Assembly (NCBI RefSeq): GCF_947179515.1
Contig: NC_067476.1
Coordinates: forward strand, 55,754,074 to 55,818,073
DNA from: Apodemus sylvaticus
Lineage: Eukaryota; Chordata; Mammalia; Rodentia; Muridae
Direction of reading: 5' to 3'
Length of the DNA stretch: 64,000 nucleotides
Shown here: piece after piece, positions 12,546-23,209 of the stretch
Numbering within the stretch: the first letter of the stretch is position 1
Layout of the letters: the number at the start of each line of letters is the position of its first letter
Position numbers and translations under genes: made by a program
Notes under the pieces: model-generated
Told to the model about the DNA's origin: nothing
What the model saw: the letters and a program-made list of their open reading frames with translations, nothing else
Database searches by the model: none

Positions 12546-13587
12546 AACCCAAAATGACTAGTATCTTGGAATATTAACAGGACTGATGTCTTCAAAGAAG
12601 AGACAGCTGTGTGTAGAATAATCAAGCTGTCACAAAGTCCTCCAAAGCAAGCAGGACATTAGTGAGATCAGGTCAGAAACCTTCATAGCAGGTTAATAGT
12701 CTGAATGACTACAGTGCCTATGCATAAACCCAAAGACTATATCTGAGAACTAAAGGGGAAGTTTTCTAGTTGTTAAAGGTGTGGGCACAAAATGGGATAA
12801 TCCCAGACAAAGTCGGGCATCTGCTCACCAAATAGAAAAGCCAAGATTTCACTCTAACTTGAAATGGAAAGCTGTTGGTGGGTATTAATCTGTATTGCAG
12901 AGAGTTTGAAATTAATCCCTCTAAGGGGTCCCCAGAGTCAGTTCTTGATTAGGGAGATTAGGGATGGAAATGGCACAGGCAGGTGGCAGATTTGGCATCT
13001 ATGAGGCAATCTAGAGGTCCTCTAGCCACGCCACCACACAGGGTTATGTTACAAGAACTCTAGCAGCAAGACCAGACGGAGTTGTTCTCCTCCCTCAGCT
13101 TAGGGTCAGTTCCAGGACATGAAAAGTGTTTTTGCTGAATCCCCCCGGGCTCTGTGGCATACCATAGAGCAGAAAGCATTTAGGCTTGGAAAAATTTCAA
13201 AGCAGGTGCTGCCAATCACCCCTGCAACCAAGAGAAAGTTCAAAAATGCTCCAAAGCAGCATCTGTTCAGGGCATGGGAACTCTGTGATCCCCAGGGACC
13301 TATCAGGGGAGAACAAGCTATAAAACCCATCCCCAACCAACTGCCTAGAATGGTGGACCCAGTTAACTGACTTTTAAAACATCTACCCAAACCAATTATT
13401 TTTATCTTAGTTGAGTAATGCTGGTGTGTGTTGTCACTCTGACTCTAGTTAGACATTCTAATGTTACTAATTCAGGGATGAGCATGTAGCAACAACCAAC
13501 CAATCGCCCCTGAAATATATCAAGGTCTGTTGGGTTACACTTATACTCCTCTTCCTTTCAAGACCTTGAAACAGTGTCTAAGAATTG
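12546..13587. other. unique DNA, nothing recognised
   Basis: Possibly the decayed continuation of the L2 relic on its left side. Two open frames occupy 13.1-13.4 kb on opposite strands in the same DNA, and neither has a domain. Confidence 0.4.
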
Positions 13588-13865
13588 GATGGAGCTGAGG
13601 AGATGATGCGGGAGGTGGAGTACTTCCTGCACAAACACGAAGTTCTGCATTCAGGTCCCAGCATCCAAGCTTGGAACAGAAGCATGTAACTCCAGCAGGG
13701 TCACAGGTAGGGACCACAAGATGAGAGTGGCACCTGCAGATCCCAAGGGGCTCACAGGCTAGCCTAGCTAGCTGAATCAACAAGCTCCGGGCTCAGTGAG
13801 CAAGCTTGTTTAGAAAATGAAGTGGGAAGAAGTAAAAGACACCCAATCCCCGTGTGGATGTAGAA
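13588..13865 (+). mobile_element. B4-type SINE (ID+B1 dimer)
   Basis: GAGCTGAGGAGATGATGCGG head, CAGGTCCCAGCATCCA B-box area, then GGCTAGCCTAGCTAGCTGAATCAACAAGCTCCGGG and a CAGTGAGCAAG end. The GCCTAG..GAATC..CAAGCTCC run is characteristic of the B1-derived right half of B4/RSINE1. Confidence 0.75.
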
Positions 13866-13921
13866 GGAGACAGGGAGGGTGGAGGGAAGCAGGAGGAAGA
13901 GGAGGAGTGTGGGAGCCGTAG

Positions 13922-14075
13922 AGTTAGTTGTGGTGGCTCAAGCTTGAAATAACAGCAGCTACTCAGGAGGCTGGGGATAAAGAAAGGCCAGCTTGAACCG
14001 CATATAAACTTCAAGACCAATCTAGATGACTTATTAAGATCCTACTAAAAAAGAAACAACAACAACAACAACAGC
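13922..14075 (+). mobile_element. B1-type SINE, diverged
   Basis: TGTGGTGGCTCAAGCTTGAAAT, CTACTCAGGAGGCTGGGG, CAGCTTGAACC and TAAGATCCTACTAAAAAAG follow the 7SL-derived B1 order. It ends in an (AAC)n tail at 14050-14072. Confidence 0.65.
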
Positions 14076-14212
14076 AATTCCAGGCCTGCTGATTCACACA
14101 TGTAATTCCAATATTCAGTAGCCTGAGAATTTGAGACCAGCCTGGGTTACACAGTGAGTCCATGTCCAACCTGAGTTACAATGTCAGACTCTGCACCAAA
14201 AAAAGTAAAATA
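14076..14212 (+). mobile_element. B1-type SINE, diverged
   Basis: CACATGTAATTCCAATATTC, GAATTTGAGACCAGCCTGGG and TTACACAGTGAGTCC are B1 landmarks, followed by an A-rich tail. It lies head to tail with the previous B1. Confidence 0.65.
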
Positions 14213-14280
14213 CTTGTGTGTGTCAAGCATGTATAAGAACTTGAGTACAAGCACCAGTGCTGCAAAGACAAGTAAACAGA

Positions 14281-14291
14281 AGATAGATGAC

Positions 14292-14322
<31 letters not shown>

Positions 14323-14380
14323 CAGATAGACAGATAGATAGAGATAGAGAGATAGGCAGGCAAAGAGACAGACAGACAGG
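14281..14380. repeat. (GATA)n/(GACA)n microsatellite
   Basis: About 100 bases of GATA passing into GACA and GGCA variants. It creates long spurious minus-strand open frames of Leu-Ser-Ile-Tyr repeats. Confidence 0.97.
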
Positions 14381-14445
14381 AGGAAGAGGTAGAAACACTG
14401 GAGCAATTTTACCTGCAAGAAGCATTGTTAAGGCCCTTAAAACTC

Positions 14446-14665
14446 TGGCTGGCAAGATAGCTCAGCAGTTAAGAGCACTGGTTGCTCTTCCAGAGAACCT
14501 GAGTTCTATTCCAAGCACCCACATGGTAGCTCACAACCACCTGTAATTCTAATCCCAGGAAATCCAATGCCCTCTTCTGGCCAATTTGGACACTGAATCA
14601 AGTGGTAAACAGCCATACTTAGAGGCCAAACACCCACTCAGATAAAGTGAAATATTTTTAAAGCA
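14446..14665 (+). mobile_element. B2/B3-type SINE
   Basis: GGCTGGCAAGATAGCTCAGCAGTTAAGAGCAC (pol III A box), AGAACCTGAGTTCTATTCC (B box), ACATGGTAGCTCACAACCA and GCCCTCTTCTGGCC mark a tRNA-derived B2-family element. Confidence 0.9.
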
Positions 14666-14689
14666 CTTATTGAAAGCAGGTTTGAAGTA

Positions 14690-15292
14690 GAAATTTTGGG
14701 GTTCTTTGGAGACTCGGTTGTGGTCATGTGATGTCTTTCTGGAAACTATCTTAAGAGAAGATGTTTTGCTGAAGTAGATACATATTTTGATGAAAACAGA
14801 CAGGTGGTGTTTTTCTAGAAGCTGCCTGGTGAGAAGGCATGTGATGTTTTGCTGGAGCAGACATTTAAGAGGACTCGTGATGTTTAGAAAGAGGAGTATA
14901 AGTGTAACCCAACAGACCGTGGGTGATGCTCTGCCATTGGTCAGCCTTGCTTTCTTTGATTATCTTTGCTTGTCAAGACTTTGTAGAGAGAAGTGCACCA
15001 AAGATCTTCTGGGGGTATTCCAGCGGCTTCTTGCCACTTCTGCTGACTTGTGCTGACAGGCAGAGCCTTGCCGTTCCTTCAGGATCGAGCCATGCTACTG
15101 CTTCATGTTTGGGGTTTTGCAATTGGACTTGAGTGCTGATGATGATTTGTGTTTGAAACCGTCCCAAAGAACTACTTCTAAACAGGTTCACATCCCCCAT
15201 TCCCTATTAACCTTTCTTCTCCCTTACCTTTGGTCAGTGGGCTAGAAGGGTGGTTGAAGCGTTTAAGAACCCTTATTAAAGTAGGTTTAAAA
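14690..15292 (+). mobile_element. rodent medium-reiterated repeat (RMER-like), family uncertain
   Basis: Contains repeated GTGATGTTTTGCTGGAGCAGA-type units on the left. Next come GTATTCCAGCGGCTTCTTGCC, TTTTGCAATTGGACTTGAGTG and CTATTAACCTTTCTTCTCCC, then GTTTAAGAACCCTTATTAAAGTAGG and a terminal poly-A. I remember this string as a common rodent interspersed repeat but cannot name the family safely. It has no coding capacity. Confidence 0.5.
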
Positions 15293-15559
15293 AAAAAACT
15301 AAGCCTACACAGATTTATAACAGTTATGTTTTCCTGAGTGTCTACTTCCACCAGGCACCATAATGGATATCTTGATTGCTTCAGTGACCCTTCACTACAA
15401 ATTCACAAGGTGTATGTTATTCCCATTTTGTGTATGAAGAAACAGAGGCATCTCTCTCATCATCATGGCTTAATACACTTCAAGCTTAAATGTAAAAATC
15501 GGTCTATTTATAATACAAATACCCCCGCTAGTCCTCTCTGCTTGGCTGGACACACCATG
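15293..15559. other. unique DNA, nothing recognised
   Basis: Short interval between two related repeat fragments. Confidence 0.4.
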
Positions 15560-15672
15560 TAGCTCCACCGGCTTCTTGCCTCTTCTGCTAACTTGTACTA
15601 ATAGGTGGAGCTTTGTAATTGAGTATGATTGTAGGACGTACACAGCAGCTTTGGAATTAGCTGTGAAGGCCA
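15560..15672 (+). mobile_element. second partial copy of the RMER-like repeat
   Basis: ACCGGCTTCTTGCCTCTTCTGCTAACTTGTACTAATAGGTGGAGC parallels CAGCGGCTTCTTGCCACTTCTGC..GCTGACAGGCAGAGC at 15022-15065, in the same orientation. Direct comparison within the window supports it. Confidence 0.5.
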
Positions 15673-16018
15673 AATAATGTGAGGCCACTGTAACCTCCCT
15701 ACGTTTACTCTGCTGACTCTGTTCGTAGCACCACCCTCCATGATGTGCCTTTATGGTGTGCTTTGTAGTTTCAATTTACATACCCTTGTTCAAGAATGCC
15801 CCTTCCGGGATTACTGCGGTCCAGACTTAGAGCCTGTCCTATAGCATGTCTATGTCTTGGGTTTCCTCATGCTCTATCTCTTTGCACAAAACATTTATGC
15901 ACCCAGGTGGTAACCACAGAAGCCTAAAACCTTCAGCAAATATTCTAAGACTCCTTTTAATAGGCTCATCGGAATGGCCTATGGCACTTGTATTTTATTC
16001 AGCTGCCCTTAAGACAAA
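15673..16018. other. unique DNA, nothing recognised
   Basis: No repeat or gene recognised. Confidence 0.4.
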
Positions 16019-16057
16019 TCTGTGTGTGTGTGACTGTGTGTGTGTGTGTGTGTGTGT
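16019..16057. repeat. (TG)n microsatellite
   Basis: TG dinucleotides with one TGAC interruption. Confidence 0.97.
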
Positions 16058-16769
16058 TATGTACATGTTTCTGCTCATGCATGTATATGAGTTCTATAGA
16101 TGTCTGAGATGTAGTCCACTCACAGTGAGTGGTAAGTGACTACTCGTTCCTTTGTTTATGGAGTGTGTGTTTCTACTACAGTTTTGTTTTTTAAAAAGTC
16201 AAGCTATCAGTCTTTTCCTTTATGATTCTGCCTTTGTTAGCCTTTGCTTTTGAATAGTTTATAAAATTTATAAATTCCAGTTTATAAACTATCAATGGAA
16301 AGTAGAACCTTTGAAAATATATTTTATACTGTTACACGATCATAGACCTTTTCACAACTAGAAAAAAAGAATGATTGCTTAAATTAACTTTATCAATATT
16401 TCTGAAAAGAAAATAATCAATCCTTCTTTTAAAAAAAATCCTATCTATGGCAATGAGCCGGCGACATTTTTGCTATTCTGTATTTACAACCTGCAACAAC
16501 ATAATCACAACAGTTAAACCCAATTTGTCAAGAAAATGATTTCACATGCTACTGGCGAAGGAGCCGCATGCATCACAGCTTCAGGCTGTGAGAAGAGATC
16601 CAGCCAGAGCTGGCTGGCCATGATCAGATAATGGCCACATGTGGGATAACACAACTAAAAATCGTTCACTTCCACTAGCAGGGAAAGCAATCTTGTTCTC
16701 CCTTGCTTTGCTGGAGATGCTACTTTTGTGGAAGTATAACAGGAATAACACAGCCTTTGAGATGACCTC
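16058..16769. other. unique DNA with a possible conserved stretch
   Basis: AT-rich left half. The part 16440-16600 (GGCAATGAGCCGGCGACATT, CTACTGGCGAAGGAGCCGCATGC) is more complex, repeat-free and CpG-containing, and could be a conserved element. No coding content recognised. Confidence 0.35.
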
Positions 16770-17090
16770 CACATACCCGCACCCACGCATCCACACCCAT
16801 GCATCTGCACCCGCACCCACGCACCCACACCCATGCATCTGCACCCACACCCATGCACCCATACCCACGAATCCACACCTGCACCCACGCACCCATACCC
16901 ATGCATCTGCACACACAGCCACACACCTGCACCCACGCACCCGCACCCACACCCACGCACCTGCACCCACTTGCCCTAACCCATGCGCCCAGACCCACGC
17001 ATTGGTACCCACGCACCCACACCCGAACCCGCACCCGCACCCACACATCCGCACCCACACATCCTCATCCAGTCCCATGCACTCACACTA
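16770..17090. repeat. CACCC-rich minisatellite with 34-bp higher-order unit
   Basis: Built from six-base CACCCR/ATGCAT-like blocks. A 34-bp period is visible at 16793, 16827, 16861 and 16895, each unit starting AYACCCAYG and ending GCACCCACGCACCC or a close variant. The array then becomes irregular to about 17090. CpG is frequent, unlike the flanks. Open frames of 100-165 codons in several frames on both strands are by-products of the repeat. Confidence 0.92.
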
Positions 17091-17852
17091 GTCTTGGATG
17101 TGAACTTGCCCCCATGAGCCAATATTTGGTCCCTGGAGCTTTTCATTCCTCATATTATTCATCTAGACCCACGATCAGAAAGGTAGATTCCACACTATGC
17201 AAATTCCCTCTGACTTCACCACGACTCTTCAGCTCCCTTGATGCCTTGAAGCCTTCTCTCAAGATCATAAAATAATGCACTAATGAAAGCCCATAGCAAT
17301 GTTCAAGTTTTCCTTTCAGTCAGTAAAACTAACAGGAGAAATAATGAAATAATTTGAGCAGTGTGAGACAACAGATCTGTTCTAACAAAAACAGGAGTGG
17401 CTCTTAGCTTTGTGAGGAAATCCTTTTCTGCTTACATACACTGATTATTTGTATCCTGATATTAAGTGCTGTTAAAAACAAAAGTCAGATTCAGATACTA
17501 CCAGACAGTATTACAGTCACAACATTCACAACTATAGCTTGGAGCCACTTCTGTTCTGGCTGGACCTGGGCCCAAAAATATGAGGTAGACACAGGAAACA
17601 AGTAAGAGTCAAAGTTATAAAGAACTTGCCTTGGGAAGGGTGGAGGGACTTAGAGAGGGAATAATTCAATGTTTACAATGGACAACACAATGAAGAAGTA
17701 AAGGAATTAAGAAAGAGAGAGTAATTGTAGCCATGACAAGAGACATCTCAGCCAGGCCAACGGGATTGAGTGTGGCTTTAAAGAAACAGCTTGGCTGAAT
17801 GAGGAAAGAGAACCACAGGTTCACCAAAAACAGAGCCTGGAGCCTGGCTGTC

Positions 17853-17856
<4 letters not shown>
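17091..17856. other. unique DNA, nothing recognised
   Basis: No mobile element or gene recognised. Confidence 0.45.
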
Positions 17857-17938
<82 letters not shown>

Positions 17939-17941
17939 CAG
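17857..17941. repeat. compound (GT)n(GA)n microsatellite
   Basis: About 32 bases of GT change abruptly to about 52 bases of GA. The junction joins a Z-DNA-prone tract to an H-DNA-prone mirror tract. Confidence 0.98.
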
Positions 17942-18086
17942 AGAAATCCAGCAGAGCAGACTGCCTTGGAGAGTCACTGAACAGGAAAGGCAAGAGGAAG
18001 AGAACAGAAGATGGAAGCAAAGAGAAGTTCCCGGCCTGGGTGAGAGAGTAAGTTCTTCCCACCTCGAGTCTCAATCTCCCCAAGGC

Positions 18087-18105
18087 GGGGCGGGGTGGGC
18101 GGGGG
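18087..18105 (+). other. G-quadruplex motif with one-base loops
   Basis: GGGG-C-GGGG-T-GGG-C-GGGGG: four G runs separated by single bases. Such a motif is predicted to fold very stably. Read directly; folding is inferred. Confidence 0.7.
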
Positions 18106-18111
18106 AGGTTG

Positions 18112-19116
18112 GTTTTTCAATATGAAAGTTGCTTTCAGAGCTTCGGAGAAAGGCTACAAAGTCCATGTGACTCCATATTGTCCACCCTGCCCCCACCCTT
18201 ACCAATACTCACTACTCCCAGACGGTTGTCATGTACAACGGAGTGTAATCTTGAAGAAGGAATAAGGAAAAGGAGTCAGTAGAGAATTCAGAGAGTTAGG
18301 AGGGAAGGGGGAAGAGAGAAAGGACCAAACTGAAATACGGGTAAAAACTCCATATGAAAACCTATTGCTTTGAAAACTAATTCTTAAAAAATAATTTAAG
18401 TCTAATTGAAAAACAGAAACCGAACAAATTATTGAATAAACTAATGGAAAATGAATCACGATGAAAATTAATTTTAGGAGTCTAGCATATACCCACATGA
18501 ACATGACCTACTACAGGGTCCAGAGAAAGGACAAGAAATGGTGTGTACATGAAAACCCAGCACAGAATTTAAAGCCAAAAAATAATTACCTATAAAATGA
18601 TAAGGGCCTATATTTAGGAGGTGGAAATACAAAGAATTTTGAAAAACTTCAGTCAGGTCATTAAGTGATTTTAGCTTATTATTTCCATCTAAGAACCAGG
18701 TCAAGTTAAGTGGTCTGACTAAACTCTTAACAATCATTCATTCACTTGGAAAACAACCACTGCTCACCAGCCGCCTTTCTGGCCCCAGGGACCAAGGTTA
18801 AATTTCTGCATTTATTTCCCCCAAATTTCTGACTGATCACATAAAGCTCTGAACCCTGACAGCCTAGCTCGTGCAACCAGCTACTGTCATAATTATCATC
18901 CTTGATTGCCAAAATAGCCTGGCATTTAGTAGGAGAAAGTGGATTTTAAGGCTGAGCGGCATCAAAATGGTCCACCTGTGTATCTGCTGGAAACATTAAA
19001 CAAGCAATTAAGTCCTTCATCTCCAGTCATTCCACATGATTTGTCCAGGGGCATCCGTTATCACCACGGGCTGTGTTGTTTTAAGAAACCTGAATTCAGC
19101 CAAGATAATGAAATTC
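18112..19116. other. repeat-poor unique DNA, possible conserved stretch 18.76-19.09 kb
   Basis: No mobile element recognised. The right part contains TGTCATAATTATCATCCTTG and CATTAAACAAGCAATTAAGT, TAAT-core-rich words in repeat-free sequence. An enhancer role is speculative. Confidence 0.35.
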
Positions 19117-19165
19117 TAGACAGCAGGCAGACAGGCAGACAGGCAGACAGACAGGCAGACAGTTT
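19117..19165. repeat. (GGCAGACA)n microsatellite
   Basis: Five to six imperfect units of GGCAGACA. Confidence 0.95.
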
Positions 19166-19315
19166 GAGTATGTGGATGCCTGTATCCTGAGTCAAAACCT
19201 CTCTGAATTCAAATGTGAATTTTATACTTAAATTTTATGACCTTTGACTCTGGCCTCCAGGCTCTACCAATCACCCATCACCCTAAAAATCTATGTCAAG
19301 ATTAGCCTTCCCTCC

Positions 19316-19697
19316 TGTGCTGGCTAGTTTTATGTCAACTTGATACAAACTACAGTCATTTGAGAGGAGGAAACCCTTCAACTGAGAAAATAGTCCCACC
19401 AGATTAGCCTGTGGGCAAATGTGTTTTCTTGATTGCTAGTAATGAGGGAGGGCAGCCCCTTGTGGGTAGTGACATCCCTGGGCTGGTGATTCTGTATTCT
19501 AAGAGGAAAGACAGAGCAGGCCATGAAGAGTAGCCAGTAAGCATTGCCCCTCCATGGCTTCTTCTCCAGTTCCCGTCTCCCAGTTGGTTCCTCCTCGCTT
19601 TCAGTGATAAACTACTACCTTGAAATAAACCCGTTGCTCCCCCATATTGTTTATGGCCATAGTGTTTTATCACAGCACACAAACCCTGAGCAAAACA
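19316..19697 (+). mobile_element. solo LTR, rodent MaLR type
   Basis: Begins TGTGCTGGCTAGTTTTATGTC, continues ACTTGATACAAACTACAGTCA and CATCCCTGGGCTGGTGATTCT, carries the polyadenylation area TGAAATAAACCCGTTGCTCCCC, and ends AAACCCTGAGCAAAACA. TG..CA ends and the overall string fit a non-autonomous ERVL-MaLR LTR (MT/ORR1 group; subfamily not assigned). No internal region is present. It accounts for the overlapping open frames here. Confidence 0.8.
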
Positions 19698-20045
19698 CCC
19701 ACAACACAATGCAGCAAAGCTATCCTCAGGGAACTCATGGCTCATGGCCCCTTCCCTTCCTTCTGGAGTACCTGTGGTGCTTCAAGGATAGCCCTAGGTG
19801 GTCGCTGCCCCAAAGTGAACCAACCAGACATACTCTGTACTTTCGCTGGCCAATTGAAGGGTGCTTTTGACCAGCGCCATGTTTACAAAGCCTTCCTAAG
19901 CAGGAGTCCACTCTTGTCCAGATTATCATCCAATCATCTCCCCCCCCCATACCATTCACACCTCCAAGTCAGAGCCACAGTACTGCATAATTCAGGGGAC
20001 TCCTGCAGTTTCTGCCTCTCCTAGCCTTTATCTTTTAAGATAAAG

Positions 20046-20405
20046 TATTAGTTACTTTCCTCAGTCATATAATGATATGACTTAAGGGAGAAAGGATTTA
20101 TCTTAGTTCTCAGTTCCAGAAGTTAGAGTCTGCCACACCAGGACAGGCATGGTGGGGCATCCCTGTGGTCAGTGGCTAGAGTGTTTCAAACCAATTCCTC
20201 ACAGCTTAGAAGATCAAGAAGCACAAATCCAACTGGACATCAGGCCAGGCTAGACCCTTCAGAAACCTCTCTCTAATGACAGAATTCCATCAGCCATGCC
20301 TCTAGTCCCAACATTTCCAACATCTCCACAAAAAGTTCCTCCTGCTGGGACCATGTGTTCAAACACACAGGCCTACAGGGAACAACATCTCACACGGGAA
20401 TCATG
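20046..20405 (-). mobile_element. MaLR-type LTR, diverged
   Basis: Read in antisense: TTAGTTACTTTCCTCAGTCA, ACTTAAGGGAGAAAGGATTTATC, GGCATGGTGGGGCAT, then CAACATTTCCAACATCTCCAC and GGGACCATGTGTTCAAACACA. The order matches a rodent MaLR LTR in reverse. The ends are approximate. Confidence 0.6.
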
Positions 20406-21049
20406 CCATCTGTTCACAATGCCACTCGCCAACTTGAAATACTCTGACATGGGTTTGGATTCTGACTGCATCTTTCTAGCTTCTGGGGCTTCAGTGTCCT
20501 CCCTGAGAAAATGGCAGTAAGAACACCACATAGGAGCCAAGGATGCCTGAAGAGTTACATGAATTAGTATACATGAAAGCCCCTAATAGACACCTGGGGG
20601 TGATCTCTGCAGCAATCCCAAGATTGGAACCCTCCTTCTAAATTCTCAGAGACATCTCTACGCCCTGCTTCTTCACACCAGAGGCCGCTTTGGCAGGCTT
20701 TTTTGCTGTCTCCTCATGCTCACACCTGGGGCAAGGCTTGACCCATAACTGGTCAGATCGGGGAATGTGGCTGCTGGCTTCCAAGGCACATAAGTGGCAT
20801 TACTTGGTAGAGTTTAAATATCCTGCTGAGTTGACAGATTCCTTGGGCATTCAGGTTGAACCTCTGACCTTCAGTGAGTGTGTGAATGCCAGGTTGCTGC
20901 AGAATGGTCCGTGTCTGCTCTTTGTATTGCAGTCAGCTGGGGACAAATGCAGAGCCCCCAAAAGACTGATGTTCAAATGGTGTCCTCTTAACTTCACATT
21001 CTCGTGCTTCCGGCTATGAAGCAGTTGTTAAAAGCCAAACCATGAGAGA
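20406..21049. other. unique DNA, nothing recognised
   Basis: A 109-codon open frame at 20690-21019 has no recognised domain. Confidence 0.4.
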
Positions 21050-21445
21050 GGATATTTGCAACACAACCTTCCCAAGGATACCAAGTGAAACAGAGAGTTA
21101 AAGAATCAAGAATCAAGAATCAGCTCCATTTTACAACTGCTTGACTGCTTGCTTCAACTTGTGTTCATTCCCAAACAATGGCTCCATAACCTTGCAAGAA
21201 TGAAAACTACAAGCCTGCACCTTCCAAGAAATAAGTAAGGTTAAAGGGCTGTTTTTTTTTTTTCTAGGCCATTTCCACTATAAAACCTGCTCTTATTCTC
21301 AAGCAAAAGCAACTAGAGGAAGCCCTCCAGGAAGCTTCAGATGCCTCTCCAGAATCACTCTGCTGGCCAGCAGCCCCTTGTCTCTGCTAAATTTGTTCTG
21401 CTACATCAAAGACCTCAATAAAACTTTCTCTTACATTCTAACCAG
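21050..21445 (+). mobile_element. possible solo LTR of a retrovirus-like element
   Basis: Shows promoter-like order: T-run, TATAAAA at 21279-21285, CTGCTCTTATTCTCAAGCAA, and AATAAA at 21417-21422, about 140 bases downstream of the TATA box. This is LTR-like spacing. Ends, target duplication and family are not established. It could instead be a coincidental TATA/poly-A pair. Confidence 0.35.
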
Positions 21446-23209
21446 TCTTGACCAACTTCACCTAGACTTGGAAGCATATAAGCAGAAGCTACCAGAAACT
21501 CCACCCACTAGTATATAGGGCAGCAGCTGAATGGCCATGTACCCCAACCTGACACCCATGCCTCCTAGAGTGGTCCTTCCAGGGCTACAGAAACCTGGAG
21601 ACTGTTCACAAGAAGACAATCTGCCTTCTTGGGTGCGTCTCTTGCTCCTCACCTGATGAATGGACATAATGACACCCCCAGAGGTTGAAAAACGACCAAA
21701 GAAAATATACTCAAACACACAACCTCTTCATTCCCAGACTTGCTCACTCTATGTGGGAGCTGGGGCACCTGTTTCAGTGAGGATTCAGACTGTGAAGTTC
21801 CCAGGTCCTAGCAGATGAGTGCTGCTGCCTGAGATTCTCAAGACATTTAGATGCAACTGTTCTTTCTTTTCCAGGAAAATTCCCTCAAATTGAGAGGCAA
21901 TACCTACTTGCCCCATTCTAGTAAATTCTCTCTGTAACACATTGCACTTCTCCAGACACATTTAGAAAGTGCCATTCATTTAATTGCCTGAAAAACCCAA
22001 ACCAGAATAGCTGGAGCTTGGACCTCTATTTGTTGGCTGTCTACAGATTTACAATGTAGCACCATGTGGATCTTCAGAGTCAAAGTGTTAGAAATCTAAG
22101 GTGCTTATTCGACCCCCAAAAATACAATGGGCAAAAAAAAAAGCAGGAAATGCTTCAGAGTCCCCAGAAGGCATCAACCCCAATTACATTACTACACATG
22201 TGCACAGCACTTAAGCTGCTCATTAACATTTGGGAAATTCTTCTGGTAAATGTCTTCATGTCCAATTTAGGCTTCTTTCCCCTTCGCCCTACCACCCTGG
22301 TTTCATAGACAGGCTACGATAATGAGCTATATAAACGTAACTCCTTAAACGAAGAATGTCATCACTTCGGAATACAAGGGAGCTGTGCTTGTTGCGTGTA
22401 TGTCTCCAAACCACACTTGCTGTCTGTTAGAGTTTGTAGCAACTTTTAAATCTGTCATCACGGCATGAATTTCATACTAAACCCCTTCCCCGGTGCTTGA
22501 GCCAGGAAGTAAGAGGGGAACAGGCTGTGTCATTTATGGGCAGGCTGGTACCGGGTCAAGTGTGACATCATGCTCTGCTGGACCGTAATGAGGTGAGAAG
22601 GCAAGTCTGCAACAACGTGGCACTTTGTTTTGTGGGGGGCTATATTTCAGCTTATGATAAAACAGGGACCAGGGACATGGACTATGGATTTTAAACAGCC
22701 AAAAGCAAGAGAAGAGCAAACAGCGGGCCTTGGGGAGAAAAGCTATTAAGAATTTAGCAAAAAATTAATAATAATAAATATATATGTGAAAGTATAAAAA
22801 AGCCAAAGGGTCAGAATAGGCTCTTAAACAGGAGGGTTCCTCAACCACCTCATCTCCTTGTTGTGGTTAATATTTAAGTAGACAGGAAACCAGACTCAAA
22901 ATGAGAATGTACATGTGTGTGTGTTTCTTTAAAATAAATAAAATAAGATCCTGTTTTCAATATTCTCGGGGTTCTTCTCTTGACCAAATGTTTCCATCCA
23001 AAGTAGCAGAAATGCAACCTGATATAGCATGCTTCTTCAGTCTCCTCTGTGTATCCATAGAGCTACCTATATCAACATTTGAATTCATGAATAACCCACA
23101 GAGTACCGTAAAAATACATATGGCAAAGACGACGAGGCAGAAGAAGTTCAATATCCATTTTTTTTCTAAAAATAGAAAAAACTGTGTCTATATCCGCAGA
23201 TGAGAGCTG
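21446..23209. other. unique DNA, nothing firm recognised
   Basis: No mobile element recognised. The part 22.31-22.52 kb is repeat-free with several CpGs and could be conserved. Open frames at 22.07-22.31 and 22.90-23.20 kb have no domain. Confidence 0.4.

Noticed and set aside
14281..14380. CRISPR-like or other regular array
   Set aside because: Simple GATA/GACA microsatellite without spacers. No array of repeats with unique spacers was found anywhere in the window.
16581..17275. Overlapping open frames of 103-165 codons, His/Pro-Thr rich on one strand and Gly-Cys-Val rich on the other
   Set aside because: They arise from the CACCC minisatellite, which contains no stop codon in most frames; no domain or start context.
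19404..19870. Overlapping frames of 108-125 codons
   Set aside because: They fall largely on the MaLR solo LTR and its flank.
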